Origin: Plasmopara viticola
Taxonomy: Eukaryota > Oomycota > Peronosporomycetes > Peronosporales > Peronosporaceae
Direction of reading: 5' to 3'
Assembly: GCA_001695595.3 (NCBI GenBank)
Contig: MBPM02000006.1
Coordinates: 1,240,001-1,304,000 of the forward strand
Length of the DNA stretch: 64,000 nt
Part shown: piece by piece, positions 48,010 through 61,000 of the stretch
Position numbering within the stretch: the first letter of the stretch is position 1
Layout: the number at the start of each line of letters is the position of its first letter
Notes under the pieces: generated by a model
Databases searched by the model: none
Told to the model about the DNA's origin: nothing
The model's input: only the letters and a program-made list of their open reading frames with translations
Position numbers and translations under genes: made by a program

Positions 48010-48840
48010 GTCTAAACACAGTGATGACGAGCAAAGGTAGTGGAAGAGTGAGCAGGAAGAACGTGAGGTGAGATTGCATTTAGAGCTCACGGAGAGGACG
48101 AATGCGTTGGTGAACGAAGTGAGTCTAAAATTTCACAAGAAGGAACAGGAAATGTAGAGAAAAGGGCCAGCATGAGTTGACGGAGCTCCAGCAGAGATGT
48201 GAGTCGCTTGAGCTGGCGTTGAGTGGTGTCAGACGAATCTTGTGCCCATCCACGATTCCACTACATGCTAAGCTCGTACGCTCCTGTATTTACGAGCGAT
48301 TGTCAGTGGCTGAGATCACGAATAGTGCTTTTGAACCGACGTCGATGATGGCTAAATCTGACCCACGACATGGTAAAGTCTTGGCTACATGCCTCATGTA
48401 CCGGGGTGATGTTGTCTCAAAAGACGTGAAGGCTGCAGTGGCTGCAATCAAGACGAAACGCACGATTTAATTTGTAGTTTGGTGTTCAACAGGCTTCAAG
48501 TGCGGCATTAATTACTAACCACCGTCTGTTGTGCCTGGCGGTGACTTGGCTCGTGTACAACGAGCTGTAACTATGATTTCGAACACGAGTACCATTGCCG
48601 AAGTGTTTTCTCGCATTGATCACAAATTTAGTCCTGTGTATGCGAAACGTGCGTTTGTCCACTGGTACGTGGGTGAAGAAATGGAGGAAGAAGAGTTTTC
48701 AGAAACACGCAAAGATCTTGCTGCGCTAGAAAAAGACTTACGAAGAAGTCACGGGAAGAGACCGACAATATTGAATGTAGCTATTGTTAAGGAACTCCTT
48801 CTTTTATTATTTTTAAGAAAATTAATGAGGGATTAAATAA
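48010..48840 (+). pseudogene. Alpha-tubulin C-terminal pseudogene fused to a coiled-coil fragment
   Basis: From about 48297 the frame reads [71 protein letters not shown] and [20 protein letters not shown]. These are the C-terminal third of alpha-tubulin. Two in-frame TAA codons (after KTKRTI and after CGINY) replace conserved Gln codons, and the acidic tail is replaced by [11 protein letters not shown]. Upstream (48060-48240), LHLELTERTNALVNEV and [17 protein letters not shown] look like a coiled coil unrelated to tubulin, with a stop and a frameshift. No intron is seen. The N-terminal two thirds (GTP site) are absent, so this is non-functional. Confidence 0.88.
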
Positions 48841-49231
48841 TAAAGTGGCGTCACGAACATTTAAATACCAAGCACGTGTTTTAGCAAATCAGTAGTCGAT
48901 TTAATTAGCCAATCACAATAATGAGGGTTCGGCTCTATATTTTATTACAAATAATCTTTACGCTTTCGAAAATTAAATGCGTAGTGCACGCAGATACTTT
49001 TTTCTCTTGAATTAAAGAAGCGCGGCAATGCACTTTCCGACTTTTAGTGTATCTTAAGATGTTCTTCACTTCATGCGGGCTAACAACTTTTTCGTGCCAT
49101 GCAAAGCAAAGTAACAGAGAGACCTTATGTGTGTCACTATGGCATGTACATATGAAGTTTCATGTACAGTATGACAAACAAAAGGTTTGGTGCAAAATTT
49201 CCAACACGGTGTGGGGAAATTTTACGGATAA
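48841..49231. other. Gene-less stretch
   Basis: AT-rich sequence between the tubulin pseudogene and the SINE; no gene or repeat recognised. Confidence 0.45.
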
Positions 49232-49245
49232 TACACTTGGCCATA

Positions 49246-49577
49246 CCTGGAAAAGGTTGGGGTGACGCCCTCCTTCCAAGCGCGGGGGCTAAATGCTCGC
49301 GTGCTTCAAGCAGGTGCTCTCGGGCATCTGCAGGTCTCTAACGAGTCTCACCCTCGACGCGACGGTCTCCAGCACCGGGCGCCACCTGGGCTCTTACCAA
49401 GTCAGAGCTAAACAAAATGATGGAAGACCCTCACGACCTCGGTGCTGGCTGCACTGCCCGCCGAACGAGACCCGACGTATGCGGACACCACTCTATGCCG
49501 TGGACTAGCCAGACTGAGCCTAGCACGTGCATAACTTGGCAACGCGATAACGTAATACATTACATAACGTAATACAT
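49246..49577 (+). mobile_element. SINE-like element, copy 4, with 14-bp TSD
   Basis: Full-length head and an imperfect AATACATTAC-type tail. Flanking identical 14-bp repeats TACACTTGGCCATA lie at 49232-49245 and 49578-49591. The tail contains a duplicated ACGTAATACATTAC segment, different from the pure (AATAC)n of copies 2 and 3. Confidence 0.88.
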
Positions 49578-49591
49578 TACACTTGGCCATA

Positions 49592-50170
49592 GAGTTTGCG
49601 AGCCAGGTGTTTTCTCAGCAGTAGCTTCGTCGTAATTGGTAATGGTCACAACGAGCTAAAAAAGTGCGAACTCGTTGTCTTATCAAAAACAGGTGGTTTG
49701 AACTGCTTCGCCATGTTTGTACAGCACGCTCGCCCGCCAAAACACACGTTTGCTGTTTTATGTCAACACAAAGGAAGGTAGGCGGCCTTTCCATAATAGA
49801 ACTGTCGTTATAACTGCTGCAGATTCACTCGATAATACGTATGCAATCTTGTCACTCTGGCCAATTGGAATAGTCTACTCAACCCAGCAAACGACCCGGC
49901 GACAATTAAGACAACCACGATCGTAAATTTTTTCAGAATCGCTGCGGCTGTTGCTCACGCATTAAAGTCACAAAGAAGCAGGTTGACGGTATCTTTTGTG
50001 TCTGCGTCGTGAATAGAGGAGCCAAGGTATTTTCCGCGCCTTTACGTCGCTTCAATTACTAACGCACAAAGTATATAAAGTGGACCAATTTCAGACGTCC
50101 AGTTTCGCGATAAGGTAGACTATCCGATGCAACTATCCCGTTGTTCGTAGCAATGAAGTGCACGACGCAG
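49592..50170. other. Upstream region of GH6-6
   Basis: No gene supported. A TATATAAAG sequence at about 50070 lies ~100 nt before the proposed Inr; TATA boxes are uncommon in oomycetes, so this may be chance. Confidence 0.4.
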
Positions 50171-50186
50171 TCCACTTTTTCATTTG
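50171..50186 (+). promoter_or_regulatory. Inr/FPR-like core promoter of GH6-6
   Basis: TCCACTTTTTCATTTG lies 22-37 nt before the ATG. It is a weaker match to the Inr/FPR consensus, with a one-base longer pyrimidine stretch. Confidence 0.4.
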
Positions 50187-50207
50187 CACTCTACAGTTGC
50201 TGTCGCC

Positions 50208-51517
50208 ATGACCAAGATGCTGCGTGTGGTCATTGCAATGACATCGCTCGCTTTAAGTTTACCGATGGCTAATGCTGCTAAGGATGAGTTGTGCTCCATT
50301 CCGCCTTTATCGTTTGCTCCAGCCAAGACTGAATATCCAGACCTTGCGTGGGCAATTGAAGTTGTAGAGGGGTATTCCATTTCTACTTGGTACACTGATC
50401 GCGAACCCGAGGCCAATAAAAAGAAGATGCTCGATAGTCTCATCACCGATTGTCCCGAAGAGTCACGATTGACCATTGTCGTTTACGGTATCCCGAATAA
50501 GGATTGCCACGGCAACTATTCGAGTGACGGTTCAGTCAAGGATACGGCCACGTACGAGACGTTTCTGTCGGATCTGACCACTGCCATGGGTACTCGAAAG
50601 ACGTTGTATATTGTGGAGCCTGATTCCGTTGGTCTTCTTGCTGAAAAAGATGGTTGTGGTGCTGAGGCTGGGTATGAAAAACATCTTCAGATCGCCATTG
50701 AAGCCCTTTCGAAGAACCCCAACGCAGAATTGTACTTGGATGTTGGCTACTGGACTATTGATTCCGACGAACAGCTACCGACGGTCGTAAAGATCGTCAA
50801 GAACCTGTCAAAATCTGGAACACTAAAGGGTATTTCTCTAAACACTTCCAACTATCGTTCGAATAAAGAATTGTCCGAGCTGTGCGCTAAGTTTCAAAAA
50901 GCCGTCGGATCGACTGAAATGAACTGCATCGCCGATACGAGCCGAAATTATTTGTACGTTCATGCATTTCTTGCTATGGTTTTGATACAAAATTGCATAC
51001 TAATTGCTTTGATTTGCTCTGGTCGTGCAGAGAGCCCACCACTAAAGAATGGTGCAACGTGCTCCCTTCAGGCATAGGAGTCCCGCCTACTTCGGACACT
51101 GACTTTCCCAATTTGGGCTATTATATGTGGATCAAAAGACCCGGAGAGAGTGATGGTACGTGTAACGGCGGTCCGGATGCCGGCAAATTCTTTGACAAGG
51201 CGTTTCAGACGCTATGGGACGAAGGCTATCTCGTTAAAGAGCTCGGCATGAACACTATTGCGCAAGGAGGCAGCGGCAATACCTCGGGCAATGGCAGCAA
51301 GGCCGCAGACCCATCCCAAAAGCCGGAGTCCACCGAATCAGTGGAGTCAGGCTCCACGGATTCGGCACAGGAAACTCCTGCTGCCGAGAGTGAGCCTGGT
51401 GAAAAAGGTGCGGCAGCCACTCCATCTAGCGAGACGCCTTCTACAACCGAAGAGCTGCCTGAAGCTGCTCCTGCGAGTCCGACGATGAGTTGTAAACGTC
51501 GAAACCGTAAGCGTTAA
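50208..51517 (+). CDS. Secreted GH6 cellobiohydrolase-type protein (GH6-6), divergent
   Basis: Exons 50208-50953 (746 nt, the same length as in all five others) and 51031-51517, with a 77-nt phase-2 intron (GTACGT...GTGCAG); 410 aa. The signal peptide is MTKMLRVVIAMTSLALS. Catalytic Asp99 (VVYGIPNKDC), Asp139 (IVEPDS) and Asp178 (AELYLDVG), and IKRPGESDG near residue 290, are conserved. It keeps the Trp in KEWCN and the KFFDKAF/LWDEGYL C-terminal helix. The tail is unlike the others: Ser/Glu/Thr/Ala-rich (STESVESGSTDSAQE) and ending in a basic SCKRRNRKR. It stands outside the repeat units and is probably the oldest lineage in this window, which would fit the canonical active site. Confidence 0.92.
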
Positions 51518-54500
51518 GTGCCACTTTGTTTGTAATGTAATACATGTAAGGAAAGCTGTCAAGTGAGCTCAGTCGGTCATTTCCATGCTTTATGATAATA
51601 TTAGCTTGAGCTTCATTGCATGCAAATTTTGCATATCGCTATTGACGAACAATAGCAAATTAACGTACAATTTGACGGTACATTAGGTAATTACTCCGTC
51701 CAAAAAAAAACCAAAGTTTGAGTGCACGAATTGTGTGCGCGAGACCGCTAGATATAGTATGCTTTTTTGTTTGAGCGTCCAAATCAATACAATCTGACGG
51801 CTTTGTGCACGTAGGACGCTAGAAGAAAGCTCAGCCAAACCTCTTAACCGAATTTGAATATTCTTAGCCGCGGCGTGGTTTCCCAAAACTAGTGTCTTGA
51901 GCTTAATGTAGAACATCTTGACATGGTCCATCAAAGATAGAAATTGCACTGCTGTATATGTGGCAAAGCGGTAATTCGTATCGCGAAGCACTTTCATTTC
52001 CAGTAGAGCACTATAAACTGTTGATCGGTCCTGCCTATGGTCCAATGGTAACCACTGTGTTTGAATCCATTTAGTCGAATTAAACTTTGCACACTCTCAA
52101 AAGTGGCCCATTAGTCAAGTTAAACATAGAAATTGATTTGACGTTGTTGCTTTCAATAAGAGCACCAGTTTTTTTTATTGGCCCTGATTGCTTGCTGGCG
52201 TGCTAATGTGTGCAACGCGCCAGATTTATGAGGCCTCGAAGGCGGTATTTATTTTTCGACATTTGTCGAGCTCTCAGCGGCTAAGCGACCAAGAATTCCC
52301 ATAACTTTTTTATCTGAGAGCGTGACTTCTGCCCTCAGCACTCATGTGGACCCAAGCCGTCGAGTTCATGAAACTATTACAATGGGCTCTTACATGGACT
52401 CATCGAAGCGTTTTGGAGTCACTGACTTTAATAGTGCTTCTTCAAAAGTATCATCTTAAGTCGCTTTTTCCCCTTCGTTCTAATCTGCACATCTGAGCGT
52501 TAAACGCGAGGCATGCATGCCTTCAAATCGTGTATGTACGCGTTTATTTTTTTTTTCTTGTCAAAATTCTAATAAATGAGCAAAGTCATAACATTTACGC
52601 ATTACTTGCTTGCAGGTGAGATAGCGCACACGCTGGAGTCCTGTCCAAAGCTTTAAATCATTTGCATATTCATGACATTTACGCATTACTTGCTTGCGCA
52701 AAGCTCGTCGTAAATGTTTTTCTCAACTCTTACTGCATATTCCCTCGAATGCAATGCTGGTGAATTCCAAGTCTTCTGCCTGACCATCATCACGTGCGCT
52801 TCATCATCCGTAATCATGACCATTTTGGCGGTGATCTCTACCATCTTTTTTGAAAAGACAAAGCCATGGCCTTTTCTCTTTCTTCCAACGATGGAGACCT
52901 TACAGCTTTGCCGACTTTAACCCAATATAAGACGGTACTACCGAGTCTACTCGAACCTGTGCTATTTGACCTCCAGAGTGCTCGTAGGGTTTAAATGCCA
53001 TGAAGGATACTAGCTGTGAAGGCTACAAATGCAGCCGCATCCCTAAGCCTATAAGAATTGCGATCTTCCGCTCAGAGCCAACTTATATTTTGACATATAA
53101 AGAAGATGCTTTCAACCATCACGGAATACATTTCAAGGTTCCCATTACCCACTCTACAGGTGTGAGCGTAGAATTCAAACAAATTTGTCAGTGCCTTGCG
53201 AAGAGGGAGGAATGCACGGTAGTCAACTCTCATTTGGTGAAAGACCGTATATTTTCTTGCACGCCTCTCTTTGCATGTGATCTGATCTCAAATTTACTCT
53301 CTCCATCCACAATTTAAATACTTCACGATCACTGCATGACATAAACGACCCCATGGCTGACAAAAACCTTCTTCTTCAAGAAAATTGTTGTTTTTGTTTC
53401 ATAGCAAATGCAATTCAATTGAAGGCACGACCGCGCTTCTTGAGAAACCTCAAGTTACTTTTTTCTTAGCTCAATCAAGACCTACAATCATTTCCGAGGA
53501 AGTGCTTCCGATAATCAAACGACTTCTCGAAAATATAATTGCATCATCGTTTTAGGCGAGAGCTTTATGGCATGCAAACGGTGTCATCTTGGTAAACGGT
53601 GTCATCTTGGTTTTGGCCTGATGAAAGAGTCAAATTTCAGTACTTCTTGCGAAAATTATGCACTTAGAAAGCGTTGAGGGAAGACGTATACTTTATGCTA
53701 GTTAGTGCAATGGTATCCGGACTAAAATTTGCTATAAGAGAGTACATCCTGCTTGACAACATGCTCAAGTGCACGATAAAAACAAATGAAACTAAATTTG
53801 AGAATGGGAGACTGATACACCCTTCACAACACATTGCAGGCCTGGTTGTTATTAACGAAAGCGAATAGTAACACCACAGGAGCTATCAAATGCTCAAGCG
53901 ACGATGATATTCCCGATCACAAAACACATTAGACTATTACAAACTTATTTAGACCTAATTTTACTGTACATCCACTCAGAAGAAGGCTATTTGGTACTGG
54001 AGGATTATCAATGCCATCTGAGATATAACGTCATGAGGATTCTTTACATAAGCGACCTCACAAATATTTTGAGACAAGCAACCTCGTCTACAAAATCAAA
54101 AATTCCAAATGACCTTTTCATGCTCCCATAATGAGATAAAGTCAATTGTGCACATGTATGTCTGCTAGCAATAGAAAATACTTTTGCGGTACAGGAGGCC
54201 TTTGGTTGTTCTGTAAGCAGCCATGGGTACGAGCAGACTGGAAGAAAAAGAGTTGCCTTGACTTGGCCTCTATCACGCTTTCTGACGCATTTAAAAAAAG
54301 TACTTCGATCTAAGTAGCTATTCACTAAAGCATAGTGTTGGAAATAAGAATTCCGTGTGCTGAGACTTCCAATAGCATCAAAAAAAGTGTTCTCACAGGC
54401 TTATTTTGGGCTGAGCGCTTTTTTGGCATTGTTTGAATCGATACTAGTTATGACATTAGCTCCGCGTGACTGCAGCTTGTCGAGGATGGATAGAGTATGT

Positions 54501-57500
54501 CAAAATGCTCCAGTGCAAACAGCTTTAGACTTCCAAATAAACTTTTCCGTCGATGATAAGACTTAACGTACGTACAGGTTGAATATAGAATTTATCAGAA
54601 CTATTGGCTTCGAAAATTAACAAATATTTATTTCTAATGATATAAGTTCATACGATAAAGCAGTGAAAATATATTTAAAACACGAATGGCAGCGTCACCA
54701 GATCCTCAAAGATCGAATTTGTTATCTGTTCAGACCGTTTATCCCTAGGACGGCAATAAATACGCTTACTATATTGAAGTCTATTGTAGGCGTGGCGAAT
54801 AAAGCGATCTTGCCAATGCGCGGTCCGCAGTCCTCCTGAAGGAGCTCGCTTACATTACAAGTTAAAGTCCACCTCATCTGGAAGAATGCGCTATTGTGTC
54901 TATTGCGTACTTGCCGACCTCTGAAGTGACCGAAATCATCCTAAATGATGAATACCAATTCATTATACAAATGATTTCATATACCCTTTTCTTTAAAAGT
55001 ACCTTCGCTTGCTGTGAATGGCGACTAAGTTGGTGCGTCTTCCTGAGGCACCAAAACCACCAATCCAGACTACTTCATCATTTCCGGACATAGATGTCTC
55101 AAGGAGCTTTCCAAAATTATTGTAGGAGGGCCTTCTTTGCGCCAGGGTCTCGTGCATCTAGCTGTGCCTCATTGAGATCAATTAAGTATGTCAATTTTTT
55201 TGTCTACCTGGTGCGTCCTCAGGCAGAGAGCTAACTATTTCACCGACATGAAAAATGCGTTTGACAGACCTAAGTGCAGACTGTTTGCAAACACAAAGTG
55301 CAGCGGGGCTATGATGGATCGATGCATACAGAGCTTGAACTCAGGACTTTTTCGATACCTAGTACTAGCACGAGTCACAGGTAGCTATCTGCTAGACTCC
55401 AAAGTAAATTTTAGCTACAACGTTTTGAGCAAAATTATTTTCTCTATATTTAGTTTAACTTATTTTTCTTCTCTGTCAGCCAGTGAGCTATGCAGTATAT
55501 ATTTTAGATTTGCAATACAAGAATCCATTTCTATAAGTATAGGTCCTAAGACTTTTTGCAGCTTTAGTATCAGTGTCGGAGTATTAAGTGAGCCCGCCTT
55601 TTGATGTTACGTATATTGTTTGCCTTGTGTCTCGATATGGTTTTAACAAGCAAACTAGGGTTGTGTAATTTGGTCGCCCTTCTAAACGTGGATGAACACG
55701 CTCACTGCTTCTATGCAAGACACAAGATGTCAAAAGTATCGTTCTGTATAATTCAAAGCATGCTTTCAGATCATACGCGAATTGGCGACAAAGTTATGTC
55801 GATAATCACATTTGGGCACGATTCTTCAATAAGGCTTCTACGCAACAGCTTTTTCTTCGTCACTTGAAAAAGTAAGACTGTAGCTGCGTGTTACACTATC
55901 TCATCGGCTATTAAAGCCGAGTTAGACGCGTCTAATATATCTCTTGCAAAAAACTTTGAAACTGAGTGAGCAAGATAATTTCTATGATCTCACATATAGG
56001 TCATTTAATTAAAATAAGAGCTTAGGCCTGCCAGGCGTGCAAGCCAATGGCGACTAAGAATTGTTAAGCGCAATAGCTTTCTCGTTGGTCGCGACTTGAC
56101 CACAGCCAGAGTGACGAGGTACGTTATACCTGTGTGACGCAACGTTTTGCTCATCGAAGAGCACGTTTTAGACTTAATAAGTCGAGCTGCATATGCTTTG
56201 TGTGTCAACTTTCACCTTTGGAAGTGTTTATCAAGGAGTCTTCATTAATTAGGAATTTCACGTTCGAAAATAGCAAATGGACAAAATCTAAATCGTTAAA
56301 TGGCCTTCAATTTGCTTTTCAGTTCCGGTTATTACTATTTGACTTGTGCAACGTGGCGCTAATCATGCCGTTATACTATAATTTACACCTTGGTCACATA
56401 TACACAGTAAATGAGTGTCGTACAAATTAGGTTTGACACCTTCTAGATACTGTCGAAGCTTCGAGGATATTTCAATGAAAACTTTGCTTATGGTTGCACA
56501 ATTGTTTTGCTACCCACACTTACATGTTTGGAAGTTTATGAGCTACAAGTGTGGCCCATAAGATAAAATCTTAATCTGACATGATAGGTAAGGGCTCTCG
56601 ATGTGCGCTTTAGAAGTAGGAATGGTACCTCACCAAATTTGCTGTAGTTTCTTCCGCGATACATTAGGTGACATGCAGCTTTCCAATACCATCGCAAGTG
56701 TTGTATACTCTTGAGTCTGTTATGGCTAACCTCCTAAGCCATTTGGGGCGAAAACCTTTATTGGAATGCACGCTAGCTATCCCACCGTCGGCATGTGCTT
56801 GGCCATGATGGTATTGCAAGCCACGTTTTCCCAGGTGCAGAACCAGAAAATCTTAAAGTTCTTAGGAAGCCAGTGTAACTAGCAAACCCGATTGTGTCTT
56901 GCTTTTTTTCGGTATCATACTTGCTAATGCCTAGAACCTCATGGATTCAAACGGACACACAACATTTCGTGCGAATGCTAGTCTTATGCCATCTTCTATG
57001 TCTCCGTCGGACTCATCGCGAACACCTACTGATATTTATCTAGAAATTTGCTAGTGCGTATCCATTAATAGCCACGGTCTTTGACACTAAACGTCGGTCA
57101 TCAAAATGATTTGCCTGACCTTCATCTTTATGATGCACCTTGAACAACGCTGGCGTTACCGTTGTGAGTTCCTAATATACTAAAGCTAACATAGAACACA
57201 ACGTATAGCATTAACAGGCTATATGTCGTGTTCAGTGGGTATGCCGTGACCAAATTTATCTGGTTATGAAACTGCTGCCTCCACTGTCATGATCAATATT
57301 TACAAAGGATAGCGAAAAACCTGCCCTTTTTACCACGAAGGCGTCTGCTGCTTCGTTATTTCCAGTTCCCTCGACCGCATTGACAGCGATGGTCATATCA
57401 TCGGCATATATTTAATGGCTGTATGGTGTAACCCTTGCCCTTAGGCTTTCTGATCCGCTCCGCTCCTTCCAGTTCCCAACGAAAAAAGCAATATGTGTTG

Positions 57501-57821
57501 ACTTGGTCCATGCAGATCCAATTGCTTTCGACCGTAAGTCCACGAATGCTTCAAGCCAAGGCACTAAGAGTGAGGCCCTATCACTGCGCGCGTAGTGGCG
57601 CGGAAAACAGTAAATAGTGCTTTTTCTCGGCCTATCCATTAAAGACGAATGGTTGCCATCGTACGCGGAGTCGACTGATCATTTAACAAAAGCTTGTGCT
57701 TCTCTAATTGGTTTGCTGTGCCAAATATAAGCAAGGTCTTGACACATGATCTTCTTAGCCACGCTAGAAGTAGAATTTTCTCACCAAATGTCAAGCTTGG
57801 CATAGTCCCGTTAGGGAATAC
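51518..57821. other. Long stretch without recognisable genes
   Basis: Frames up to 138 codons occur (for example 55188-55604 + and 51683-52045 -), but none shows a family motif, signal peptide plus domain, or intron signals I can defend. Two direct repeats, CATGACATTTACGCATTACTTGCTTGC-like at about 52587-52612 and 52670-52695, are the only local structure noted. Confidence 0.45.
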
Positions 57822-57967
57822 TGTTAACATTACACCGCTGAATGCATGTTGAACAGGTGGATGGCTTTACAGTAATTACAAGTACGTCACAATTAGTAAT
57901 TACATATGGTAGCCATTCATTGGTCAGGATAAATATATTCACTTCGGTTTTTACTTTCTTCTTAACA
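57822..57967 (+). repeat. 5' LTR of the Copia element
   Basis: 146 bp, TGTTAACATT...CTTCTTAACA, with TG..CA ends. Identical by eye to the 3' LTR at 62136-62281. Preceded by the target duplication AATAC (57817-57821). Confidence 0.95.
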
Positions 57968-58015
57968 GGTTAACAGCCGCAAACAACAGCCTCGCATCAC
58001 CACACCGTCACCGCC

Positions 58016-61000
58016 ATGACTACCAAGCGCACCGAAGTCCTCCTAGGAGATGGTAACTACTACCATTGGGAGTTCAACATGAGAATGGCCCTCGCAAGAA
58101 AAGGGCTGCTGGGACACATTATGGGCGCGAAGGGCGAGAGCGAAATAACGGAGACGTGGCTCGTGAATGACGCCAAGGCATTGGGTATAATTGCCCAGGG
58201 CGTCGAGATTCAACACCAGACCAAGATACGGTCTGCTACTCGTGCCTTGGAGGCATGGGGAACGCTTCGCGATTTCTACCATCGTTCCACTTTACACAAC
58301 CGTGTCACGATGACACGGCGCCTTCATGAGTTTAAGATGGAGAGTGGCACTCGCATGGTGGAACATCTGGACGCGTTCGATGAGCTGGTCGTGGGACTCC
58401 AGATGACGGGAGAGCCGGTGGATGAATCAAGACAGCTAGTGGTGCTTCTGAGCAGCTTGCCGGCGGAATATGAAATAATATCTTCTATCGTGGAGAACGC
58501 CAAGGACATCACTCTGATCGAAGTCAAGGAGAAGCTGTTGAAGGAGTCAGACAGACTACAGAAGAAGGAAGCAAGTGAGAAAGCGTTTCGAGCCACATAC
58601 AATGATGGACGGATCAAGGGCAGACGAGGAAGGGGCCGCAAGGATTACGCGCCACGCAAGGGCGGCGGTTTTCGGGGAAAATGCTTCAATTGTAACCAGA
58701 CTGGTCATATGAAGCGGGACTGCCCAGCTGCTGAGAACCGTTCCAGAAACCGTTATAGCGGTAATGATGCAGTGTTTGCTGTGGGGGATGAGAAATCAGT
58801 AAGCTGGCTGATCGACAGTGGTGCGACGTCACACATGACCCCTCACCGAAGTGACTTGATCGACTTCAAGCAACTTAAAGACGACATCAAGGTAACAATT
58901 GCAGATGGCAGAAAGTTACGCGTCGAAGGAGCTGGAACAGTGAAACTTATCGGCTTAGATGGAAGACGCATATCGATGATGGAAGTGCTGCTTATTCCTG
59001 GACTTGACAGACGTCTACTGTCGGTGGGAAAGCTTGCCGAACGTGGACTAAGTGTGGAGTTTCAGCGTGCTTCGTGCATCATTTGGGACAAGAACGAAGC
59101 TTTGGCAACTGGGACAAGAAATGGGAAAGCTTACACACTGGATTGTCAGCAAGAGGAGGCACGATTGGTGCAATACTCGGGAGTTGATAGTCAGTGGGAG
59201 TTATGGCACGCTCGCATGGGACATCCAAGTGAGGACGTTTTAGTGAAAACTATGCGATCCACAGAAGGTATTCCTGCGCTAAAACAAGGTATCAAGACCC
59301 TGTGTGGTGGATGCATGAAGGGCAAGCAGACGATCGAAGCCTTTCCAGGACGCTCCAAGACAAAGACATCGCGTGTATTGGAGTTAGTTCACACAGACGT
59401 GATGGGACCCATGAAGACACTTTCAAAAGGAGGTGCTAGATACATTTTGACGTTTGTGGATGATTATTCACGATATGTGGTGGCTTACTTTCTGGCAAAG
59501 AAGAGTGAAGTTGCCGACAAGATCACGATGTTTAAAGCATTGCATGAGAATCAGTGGGGAACCCGTATCAAGTGCCTGCGTTCGGACAACGGAACGGAGT
59601 TTGTCAACAAGACAGTTACGAATTTATGTCAGCGGAACGGTATCATACATCAGCGTACAGTACCATACAGTCCCCAACAAAATGGTATTGCAGAACGAAT
59701 GAACCGTACGATTATGGAAAAGGCACGGAGCATGCTACACTACAAGTGTGTTCCGACATGTTGGTGGGCAGAGGCAGTAAGCACTGCGGTGTACCTGATC
59801 AACCGCTCTCCTAATACAATGCACCCAAATAACACCCCATATGAACTGGGATTTAAGATGAAGCCACGGATGGATCATCTTAGGGTGTTTGGGTCTCATG
59901 GATATGCTCACGTTGATCAAGTGAAGAGGACGAAGCTCGAAGCCAAAAGCTTCAAGTGCATGTTCCTTGGTTATGCCGAAGACACCAAGGGATACCGAGT
60001 TTACGATTTGGAGAAAGACAAGATATCAGTATCACGGTCGGTGAAGCTGGACGAGCGTGAAGTGGGCGGCATTTATGAGACACACCCGCCCAAACAAATA
60101 AAAGTGATACACGTTACCAAAGACAACGATGAAAGTGCTGTGTCCGGGCCGACGGAACACCAACAAGATCAAGATGAACTTATGGAGGGTGAAGGAGAAG
60201 ATGAAATTCCAGATGCTCCAATGAATGAAGAGGAGTCCGACACAAATGAGTCAAGGATCGAGATGCTTCGATTACCGACCTCTGTACACTCTGAGCTGAC
60301 AGAGTACAGACCTCCTACACTGGATGCACAGGAAGATCGATTGGTATTTCGACCACAAGTGGAACGTTCAAGGCGTACAAATGAACCAATGTTATTGCTG
60401 GAAAACGGATCAGATGCCGATGAAAGTCTGGGAGGAAGCGAAGGACCACCATCTTCAAAGCGTGCAAGGATTGATGAAGACGGCCTGATAGCTGAAGCTA
60501 TTCTCGCTTACGCTGTGAGTGTTGGTGAAGAATCAGACTTGCCTACCACGTATGCGCAGGCAATGTCTAGTGATGAGGCAGAACAGTGGCGACAAGCGAT
60601 GGACGCCGAATTGCAGTCGCATCACAAAAACAAAACATGGACACTCGTTCCACGAGAATCAATTGGACGTACGATTGGATGCCGCTGGGTCTTTGCTAAG
60701 AAGCGTGACCAGAATGGATGTGTTGTGCGCTACAAAGCACGATTGGTGGCTAAAGGTTTCAAGCAGAAATACGGCGTGGATTTCTTCGAGACTTACTCTC
60801 CAGTGGCCAACATGAACTCAATTCGAGTTGTACTCGCAGTGTGTGCGGTATTAGGCTACAAAATGGAACAGCTGGACGTCGACACCGCCTTTCTCAACAG
60901 TGTACTGTCGGATCGTGTTCACATGGAAGTTCCAATTGGTGTTAAGGGAGCTCAAGGATTTGCGTGTCAGCTGAACAAAGCTATATATGGTCTCAAGCAA

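Noticed and set aside
48471..48530. Alternative genetic code (TAA = Gln) in the host
   Set aside because: All intact genes here use TAA, TAG or TGA as ordinary stops, and the tubulin copy also has a frameshift upstream and loss of its tail, so it is a pseudogene.
50184..51517. RXLR or Crinkler effector motif in GH6-6 or the other secreted proteins
   Set aside because: No RXLR-EER or LxLFLAK motif after the signal peptides; the proteins are ordinary GH6 enzymes with tails.
51683..52045. 120-codon minus-strand frame as a gene
   Set aside because: No recognisable domain, no promoter motif and no intron signals; length is within chance for this stretch.
55188..55604. 138-codon plus-strand frame as a gene
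   Set aside because: Low-complexity composition (Ser/Phe-rich), no domain and no signal peptide followed by RXLR or LFLAK-type effector motifs.
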